Origin: ZC4RG20 sp964518995
GTDB lineage: Bacteria; Pseudomonadota; Gammaproteobacteria; Steroidobacterales; Rariloculaceae
DNA length: 20,958 nucleotides
NCBI GenBank assembly: GCA_964518995.1
Contig: CAZFJU010000057.1
Location: forward strand, 1 to 20,958
Direction: 5' to 3'
Shown here: positions 17,101 to 20,958 of the stretch, one piece after another
Layout of the letters: each line of letters opens with the position of its first letter
Position numbering within the stretch: position 1 is the stretch's first letter
Notes under the pieces: model-generated
What the model saw: the letters and a program-made list of their open reading frames with translations, nothing else
The model's database searches: none
What the model was told of the DNA's origin: nothing
Made by a program: the position numbers and the translations under genes

Positions 17101-17158
17101 CACGACGCAGCGGCCGGCCGAGATTACGGAGGATACGCTGATCACGCTGACGCCATGA
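14156..17158 (+). CDS. Large beta-repeat protein, paralogue 3, with OmpA-like insertion and Pro/Thr linker, 1000 aa
   Basis: Same N-terminal module as the two preceding genes: F-S-D-H-A-D-P-R-Q-F-W-Y-L-P at 17-30, G-G-G-F-A-M-L-E near 63, second block G-D-N-T-A-A-F-S-L-T-L from about 148. A Gly/Gln/Pro linker lies near 302-325. Residues 420-570 look like an OmpA-type peptidoglycan-binding domain: a F-N-F-Y-F-D-L-D strand, I-S-L-D-G-H-A-S near 498-505, the helix motif D-F-D-L-S-R-R-R-I-E-V-A and a closing D-R-V-V-E-A-R-R. Residues 606-635 are almost pure Thr-Pro dipeptides. Then comes D-L-D-H-P-F-F-R-S-F and three beta repeats with central aromatic residues at 732, 839 and 933 (Y-S-D-P-A-N-G-I in the last). 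There is no signal peptide, which is odd for an OmpA-like domain. GGAGG lies before the ATG. Its stop overlaps the next start (ATGA). Confidence 0.85.
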   Translation: MQQLGSETITVDGVTVFSDHADPRQFWYLPAPVALGKRAGDDSPAFTFIKWRPAAVESGVKGGGFAMLETCLKLPDDAERSIRAQLASRAGGSGEVRLTPIPFDEGTVRCIALDLEGSGGTARPASDPPGTFRAVEAIAGATHPSLAGDNTAAFSLTLSQEGAIILEQAFLQGTAPVGVVYELKYTILRPALQVVITAHYEDVYTHFSAGLEAQVYWVKAGIDAAFEKFVADGTIKIEVVDFTGEADREDKEKWALDFFKENLLATWFEPSLTPADVASRIAQPEALDAVMKRMKDMLPPATGQKPGGGQQPGSGQQPGTPPGQATRQPATLTVRRQPEPPPANQNIRLVPGSTTDEERIAVDGPPGWSATVAGAPATIRDHHIVVTVAGGAAAQTVEVRWPEIPSPTPDAPAGQPAATTQAFNFYFDLDEPAPAPNFNATHAVARAYANDAAADNRFRDASDPHDAQGQPLPRVPGAAAGGAARFRAWLDTLPAPRTISLDGHASLEAPSPDTLPNREDHDFDLSRRRIEVARASIQGRANVLRATWHGHSRAKAAGRLNNPADRVVEARRAGTTPSPPPPAPTVVTPATTVSGTLSRPAAGAPTTPTPTPTPTPTPTPTPTPAPTPTPTPTPPANGATSTPALVSFKLKFIKKEERKKLTLRYNRTEAVQRLYAPQGFIGLMLGQIDDLSRHFVDVDLDHPFFRSFEVTIDAPIDYARIGLNSLQVAIDYSDPGEPNSIKHKDIVFDRQSSTRASFSTFVSPNLESSFTVSRQFHFDAEQGSGWKGEKLSYEFPPEPSVDRTLVITPHAYLGFLEVQVVPNRIDAEVIERIEVALAFDDPSGWTARDTLIVRADSPPQTWKVRTSSPDARRYRYTLTHHLKDGTPPIVDEPVESEANAVSVDDPFPNALEIDLVPIWDPNAIRIVLVDVSYSDPANGIQRNKRVQFEGDDRSTRRMRIALRNREQRAFSWKATFIHVDNSTTQRPAEITEDTLITLTP
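15971..16060 (+). repeat. Hexanucleotide repeat encoding Thr-Pro dipeptides
   Basis: Thirty codons alternate almost perfectly between ACN and CCN (residues 606-635 of the 14156 gene), broken by one Ala. Third positions vary (CCT, CCG, CCC, CCA), so the tract is old or selected at protein level rather than a fresh slippage array. It forms a stiff linker between the OmpA-like domain and the beta repeats. Confidence 0.9.
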
Positions 17159-18114
17159 CGACGCTGCCCGCCGCTTCGCTCGAGACGGCTCTCGGCGCAG
17201 TGCTCGATCGCTTGGAAGCCGAGGCGCCGGTCGCGGCGGCCCGCGGGCGTCGGTCGCTCATGCAAGCGCTCGCATGGGTCTCCGATACCGACTGGGCGGA
17301 TGTCGCGTGTCTCTTCAGCCCACTTGCCGATGGTTTGCCCGTCGAGCTGGTCTGGCGCCCCGGCGAGCCGGGGTTGTTCTGGACCGCCGAACCGGCGGCG
17401 CCAGAATGGACGCCGGACGCGCGGCTCGAGCGAGCGCTCGCACTCGCGGAAAACTCAGGCGAACGGTTCACCGCCGCAGACCGAGCACTGCTCGCGCGCT
17501 TGGTCGACGTCGCGCCATCGCCGTGGGCGCTGTGGCTCGCCGGGCGGCACCGCGGTTCGTCGGATTCGGCCAAGGTGTACGTTCTTTTATCGGCAGAAAC
17601 TGGAGCCGCTACGGAGCGCCTGGCGCCGCTGCTGCCGGCGCTGCGCGACGGAGACCTGCCGGTCATGCTCGGGATTGAGCCTGACGGCGCGCTCGAGCTC
17701 TATTGGAGGCGTACCGTGCGGCGGCCCGGCGACCGCTACCGCGTCGCGCAGATACCGGGCGCCGATATCGCAGTCGAGCGGCTAGAGCACGCGCTAAGAG
17801 AGTGGACCGGCGCTGGCCTCGACGATCCGGTCGCGTGCCGGCTCGGTCTCAGCTTGAGGCTCGCGCCCGACCGGCGAGTGGTCGCGGCAGCAGCTTTCGT
17901 GCGCGCAAGCGCGGTGGCGCCGGCGGCAACGCTGCGTCGCCGGCTTCTAGATGCCGGCGGCGCGCGTAATCCAGCCCTATCCCAGCTGTGGAGCGAGCGC
18001 TGCCTTCGGCCGCTGCTGCTGACGCTAGCGGCGTCGGCGACTGATCTGAGGCCCGCGTTGGGATTTACGTTCGATGTACGCGCGAGGGCGCGTGAAGCTG
18101 ATGCTGATGCCTGA
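17155..18114 (+). CDS. Hypothetical protein with repeated alpha-beta-beta-alpha units, 319 aa
   Basis: Family not recognised. Secondary structure read by eye alternates helices and beta hairpins: hairpins at about 62-79, 123-146, 169-188, 227-250 and perhaps 297-309; helices at about 86-117, 152-165, 204-219 and 256-265. Such repeated alpha-beta-beta-alpha units are the hallmark of ABBA/PT-barrel aromatic prenyltransferases, and A-K-V-Y-V near 139 and L-E-L-Y-W-R near 180 sit where such enzymes have K-x-Y-type strands. This is a fold guess only; no diagnostic active-site signature is clear. There is no signal peptide or membrane segment. Its ATG overlaps the stop of the 1000-aa protein (ATGA), so it is translationally coupled to the beta-repeat genes and probably serves the same system. 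Cys, Lys and Asn are rare and Ala, Leu and Arg dominate, as in neighbouring genes. Confidence 0.75.
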   Translation: MTTLPAASLETALGAVLDRLEAEAPVAAARGRRSLMQALAWVSDTDWADVACLFSPLADGLPVELVWRPGEPGLFWTAEPAAPEWTPDARLERALALAENSGERFTAADRALLARLVDVAPSPWALWLAGRHRGSSDSAKVYVLLSAETGAATERLAPLLPALRDGDLPVMLGIEPDGALELYWRRTVRRPGDRYRVAQIPGADIAVERLEHALREWTGAGLDDPVACRLGLSLRLAPDRRVVAAAAFVRASAVAPAATLRRRLLDAGGARNPALSQLWSERCLRPLLLTLAASATDLRPALGFTFDVRARAREADADA

Positions 18115-18176
18115 CGATGACGCGTCGAAAGCAACTGGACACGTAATTCCGCTCGTTTGAACGGAGGTCTCCCGTC

Positions 18177-18881
18177 ATGAAGGAGGAATTTCGGGACTGG
18201 ATCGACGTCATTTTCAAAATCGTCGTCGCATTAACAGGTGCGATCGTCGGCTATTACTTTTCCTTCCAACGCCAGCAAAACGAAGACATTCGCCTCATCG
18301 TGGAACTGAGCACCTCAGAGAGGGTGGAGCAGCGTCAACTCGGCGGCGCACTCGCAGTGGCGTTCTTCGCCGACGAGCGAATTCCAGAGGAATTTTTCAC
18401 GGCGGTCGTGAATTCGGCGGCGATTGCTTCGGACAAGGCACTTGCGCAGAGTATCGTCGCCGTCGCACCTGCGCCTAGCGCTCGAGGGCCTGAGAGCTCC
18501 GGGGTGCAGCAGGCCATCGCCGGTGCCCGCGCCAGTCTGCCGATCCGGATCTATTTTCACATCCAACAGGAAAAGGACCGCGATGCCGCCCGGCAGCTCG
18601 AGCAGACGCTCGAGGCTATATCCCTCGAAGGCGTCGAGATCATCGTGCCTGGCATAGCGCTGAGGAGTGGGCCTCCTCAGTCTCAGCTCCGCTGCTTCCG
18701 AAAGGTCGAGTGCGATCAATTCGGCGAGCCGCTGAAAGCCATTTTCGACCAAGAAGGCTGGCAGGTCGCGTTGCGCAATCTCAGCGACCAGTACGAAGGT
18801 TCGACATCTATCCGGCCGAATCATTTTGAGGCCTGGTTCGCGCCTCGCGCCGAAACCGAAACGATCGACTCGCCGCCTTAA
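18177..18881 (+). CDS. Membrane-anchored protein with C-terminal LytR_C/SPOR-like domain, 234 aa
   Basis: Residues 9-29 form one transmembrane helix (I-D-V-I-F-K-I-V-V-A-L-T-G), with no cleavage site, so the protein is probably anchored. Residues 35-95 are helical. Residues 120-222 form a compact alpha/beta domain: a I-R-I-Y-F-H-I strand, helix R-D-A-A-R-Q-L-E-Q-T-L, strand V-E-I-I-V-P-G-I, a Q-L-R-C-F-R strand, a helix and a terminal H-F-E-A-W-F strand. This order matches domains often found at the C-terminus of regulators and signalling proteins and annotated as LytR_C- or SPOR-like; the assignment is from memory and uncertain. Two Cys (173 and 179) flank the fourth strand. GGAGG lies about 11 bases before the ATG. 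The gap to the preceding gene is 62 bases with no terminator visible, so it probably ends the operon. Confidence 0.78.
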   Translation: MKEEFRDWIDVIFKIVVALTGAIVGYYFSFQRQQNEDIRLIVELSTSERVEQRQLGGALAVAFFADERIPEEFFTAVVNSAAIASDKALAQSIVAVAPAPSARGPESSGVQQAIAGARASLPIRIYFHIQQEKDRDAARQLEQTLEAISLEGVEIIVPGIALRSGPPQSQLRCFRKVECDQFGEPLKAIFDQEGWQVALRNLSDQYEGSTSIRPNHFEAWFAPRAETETIDSPP

Positions 18882-18961
18882 CGGTGATCTACCGCTATCG
18901 ACGCATGACGGCTGTTACGCTGAAAGGCACATCGTGGTTTTCGGCTGAGATATCGGCTTCG

Positions 18962-20098
18962 TCACTTCTTCTGTCCGCCCGCCTGGCTCAATGTCTCCTC
19001 GGTGGAAGAAAGGATGCTGGGCACTAACCGTTCCGAGAAGCCCGCGAGGAAACACCAGACCGCAAGCAGCGCGAGAGACGGGCTCGGCAGCAAGAGGCGC
19101 AGCTGACGGACGTCAGCCACTTGCTCGCCCTGCCGCGCCTCGCGCATCGGCACAAACTGCTCAAGGACGGCGAACTGTCCAAAGTTCGGGAAAAGGCTGC
19201 CGTCCACGATGCCCGACCGGAGGAAGAAGAACACGACTAAGCCGCCACACATGCCGACGCTGCCCCTTAGGAAGATCGAGGTCCACTCCCGCGCGGTCTT
19301 GAGCTCGCCGAGCGTCAGCTGCGCCGCGTTTGCCTGGATGAACAGCAGGCGGCTGAAAAACGCACCGAACAGGCCCGCAGTCAGTGCGGTGTAAAGCGGT
19401 AGCCCGGTGAGAAAGCCGAAGTTCAGCTGCCGGAATGGCGCTGCGATATAGATGAAAAGATAGGGCAGAACAAAGAGCCCGAAGGAGATTACTCCTGCGT
19501 ACACGATCTGCCTCGTGGCTGCCTTTTGGATAGGTCTGCCGTAGAACTTCCGCTGGACAGTCCAGTGAAGCTCCTCGAGAACCTCGAGCAGAAGCGCGCG
19601 AGCCTCGGGTTCGGCCTCTGCGCGGATTCGCAGCATCGTGGCGTCGGGGTCGAGCGCTCGTGCGCTGAGGGCGGTGAAGGCGGCTCTCAGACGCGGCTCC
19701 GCCGGGACGCGCTCGGCCGCCGCCTCGTCGAGTCGGAGCCCAAGCTCCGCAATAAGGTTCTCCTCCGGCTCGAGTAGCGCCATCATCCGCTCGAGTTGGT
19801 ACGCTTCGGTCCAAGCCGCGTCCTCGCCGATGCTGCCTGGAACACAGTTTTCGAGTTGCCGCCGGCGCTCGTTTATTTCGTGAAGAAGCGCATCCTTTTT
19901 CCCGTCCTTGAGAGCGCCGTTTTGCTCGAGCATACGCGCTCTCACGGCGATCACGCTTAAAAAGTAGAGCAGCATCGCGTCATTCCGAGGTGCGAACAGA
20001 CCTTCGGTGGCAGTTCCACCTACTGATCCGCCGACTACCGCTGCGGTAGCACCACGCTCGTGCTCGCCGCCGCTTTCGCGTTTCGCTGCGATGACCAT
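18962..20098 (-). CDS. Four-helix membrane protein with cytoplasmic helical domain, 378 aa
   Basis: No family recognised. Residues 1-190 are mostly helical and charged (Glu, Arg and Leu rich; 42-60 is hydrophobic but short). Four membrane segments follow at about 197-220, 230-254, 274-295 and 338-356, with a soluble loop of about 40 residues before the last. The C-terminus is Ser/Thr/Gln rich. The start at 20098 has only a G-rich stretch (GGGGGGC) upstream; an internal ATG at residue 42 (19975) directly precedes a hydrophobic segment and is a real alternative start. The gene is convergent with the operon, separated from it by 80 bases without an obvious terminator. It could be unrelated to the operon, or encode a membrane partner for it; the sequence does not decide. 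Confidence 0.8.
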   Translation of the reverse strand: MVIAAKRESGGEHERGATAAVVGGSVGGTATEGLFAPRNDAMLLYFLSVIAVRARMLEQNGALKDGKKDALLHEINERRRQLENCVPGSIGEDAAWTEAYQLERMMALLEPEENLIAELGLRLDEAAAERVPAEPRLRAAFTALSARALDPDATMLRIRAEAEPEARALLLEVLEELHWTVQRKFYGRPIQKAATRQIVYAGVISFGLFVLPYLFIYIAAPFRQLNFGFLTGLPLYTALTAGLFGAFFSRLLFIQANAAQLTLGELKTAREWTSIFLRGSVGMCGGLVVFFFLRSGIVDGSLFPNFGQFAVLEQFVPMREARQGEQVADVRQLRLLLPSPSLALLAVWCFLAGFSERLVPSILSSTEETLSQAGGQKK

Positions 20099-20130
20099 GC
20101 CCGGTCTGCCCCCCGTACCGTCTCGGCACT

Positions 20131-20157
20131 ATTCTATCATTGCTCTGAGCGTCTCAG
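20131..20157 (-). promoter_or_regulatory. Possible promoter and dyad upstream of the membrane protein gene
   Basis: On the minus strand TAGAAT (20136-20131) resembles a -10 box about 33 bases before the ATG at 20098. A short dyad CTGAG-CGT-CTCAG at 20145-20157 lies just upstream, where a -35 or operator would be. No good -35 match is seen. Confidence 0.25.
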
Positions 20158-20209
20158 CTTCTCGCTTTCGTTGCATGCGAGATGCCCACTCAGCGGGCCG
20201 CCGCCTGCC

Positions 20210-20341
20210 TTACACACCGCGCCACTGCCGCACATGCTCGATCAGCGCCCGCAGCTTCGGCGCCATGTTGCGGCGTTGAGGGAAGTAGAGGTAGAAGCCG
20301 GGAAAGGGAGTGCCTGCGCCAGCCCATGACTGAACAGCGAT
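20210..20341 (-). pseudogene. C-terminal remnant of a LysR-type regulator
   Basis: The last 43 codons of this minus-strand frame read like the end of a LysR substrate-binding domain: a P-F-P-G-F-Y-L-Y-F-P-Q-R-R strand and turn, then M-A-P-K-L-R-A-L-I-E-H-V-R-Q-W helix and a TAA stop at 20210. LysR regulators of the CrgA-like group end with P-x-x-L-x-x-x-Y-P-[SQ]-R-R followed by such a helix. Upstream in the same frame the similarity fades within about 20 residues, the adjacent sequence is not LysR-like in any frame, and no DNA-binding domain is present. At about 45 of the usual 300 residues this is a decayed fragment. Confidence 0.55.
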
Positions 20342-20494
20342 GCACCGCCGGCAGCGGTCCGGATCGCTGCGAACGAGCACGTCGCGCCAAGCGACGGTCA
20401 TGCGATTCGCCACCGTTATCACGCTCCTGCTGTTGAGTCTCATCACGGGCAGTAAGACAATCGACGTCTTCATACAAGAACAAGGAACAATCGC

Positions 20495-20958
20495 ATGCGG
20501 ATCTCCGGAGTACTCGTTCTCCTCCTGGTCAGCGCTGTCGCGTTCCCAGCCCAGGCGCAGGACTGCGATCGCAGCTGCCTGGCGGGTTTTCTCGACAGCT
20601 ATCTCAATGCTCTCGTGGCCAATGACGCATCGCTGGCGCCGCTAAGCCACGGCTTCCGCCAGACCGAAAATTCGATCGTGACACCCAACGATGAGGGCCT
20701 GTGGTCTACCGTGACCGCCCTCGGTGAGCTCCAGCGCCGTTACTATGACCCGGCCGGCAAGACCGCCGGTTACTTCGGCCTCCTCGATGAAAGCGGCGAA
20801 CCCGCGGTGGTGGCCCTGCGCCTGAAGGTCGAAAATCGGATGATCACCGAAGCCGAATGGCACATCGGCCGTGAAGACGATGTCGGCATCAGAGGCGAGC
20901 CGGGAGGCGTCGTATTCGACGTGGAGAACCTGCTGGCCAACCCGCCCAACGAAGGTTT
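20495..20958 (+). CDS. Secreted DUF8021-like protein, 3' end beyond the window
   Basis: The open frame begins at ATG 20495 and runs to the window edge (154 codons seen). Residues 1-22 are a signal peptide (R, a Val/Leu core, ending A-Q-A-Q). The mature part starts D-C-D-R-S-C-L, followed by a helix L-D-S-Y-L-N-A-L-V, then a strand ending F-R-Q-T-E-N, a G-L-W-S-T-V turn, Y-F-G-L-L-D-E-S-G-E-P and an A-L-R-L-K-V-E-N-R-M-I-T-E-A-E strand pair. From memory this is the pattern of DUF8021 proteins, with an NTF2-like cone fold; the function is unknown. AAGGAA sits 8-13 bases before the ATG. Being truncated by the window, its full length cannot be judged. Confidence 0.7.
   Translation, partial: MRISGVLVLLLVSAVAFPAQAQDCDRSCLAGFLDSYLNALVANDASLAPLSHGFRQTENSIVTPNDEGLWSTVTALGELQRRYYDPAGKTAGYFGLLDESGEPAVVALRLKVENRMITEAEWHIGREDDVGIRGEPGGVVFDVENLLANPPNEG

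Noticed and set aside
20340..20645. Plus-strand frame containing a hydrophobic signal-like stretch from an ATG at 20400
   Set aside because: It overlaps the better-supported signal-peptide gene at 20495 in another frame, lacks a good ribosome binding site, and becomes Arg/Ser-rich shadow sequence after the overlap.

Overview
The window looks like a chromosomal segment of a high-GC proteobacterium, most likely a gammaproteobacterium. That placement is inferred from the high-GC codon use, the clear GGAGG-type ribosome binding sites, and small secreted proteins of types (DUF6491-like, PRC-barrel, DUF8021-like) that I associate with environmental gammaproteobacteria. No rRNA, tRNA or other taxonomic marker is present.

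Layout. (1) Bases 1-3000, minus strand: one hypothetical protein (67-747), about 1 kb with no convincing gene (748-1738), then two small exported proteins: a DUF6491-like protein (1739-2131) and a PRC-barrel protein (2298-2963), separated by a perfect 30-bp palindrome. (2) Bases 3219-4277, plus strand: a DUF2235 (Tle1-type) alpha/beta hydrolase with visible catalytic motifs, followed by a hairpin and a good sigma70-like promoter. (3) Bases 4410-18881, plus strand: a tightly packed run of eight genes, mostly joined by stop/start overlaps or gaps of a few bases. (4) Bases 18962-20098, minus strand: a four-helix membrane protein. (5) Bases 20210-20958: the decayed tail of a LysR-type regulator (minus) and the 5' part of a secreted DUF8021-like protein (plus) that runs off the window.

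The most interesting part is region 3. Three large proteins (9538-11742, 11772-14087, 14156-17158) are clear paralogues. Each has an N-terminal module opening with a D-P-x-Q-x-[YW]-x-L-P motif, then a helical middle, then three or four beta-rich repeats about 93-107 residues long marked by Y-x-D-x-x-N-G-I. The three genes before them (4410, 6964, 8697) appear to carry diverged or cut-down versions of the same N-terminal module, and the second also has degenerate repeats. Six consecutive genes therefore seem to come from one ancestral building block. Accessory parts have been added: Cys/His ribbon repeats in the first protein, and an OmpA-like domain plus a Pro/Thr linker in the last. The seventh gene (17155) encodes repeated helix-hairpin-hairpin-helix units, and the eighth (18177) a one-helix membrane-anchored protein. 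None of the six module proteins has a signal peptide or membrane segment. I do not recognise the system. My working inference is a multi-subunit beta-rich assembly or surface/effector complex, with the adjacent lipase and the anchored protein as possible partners.
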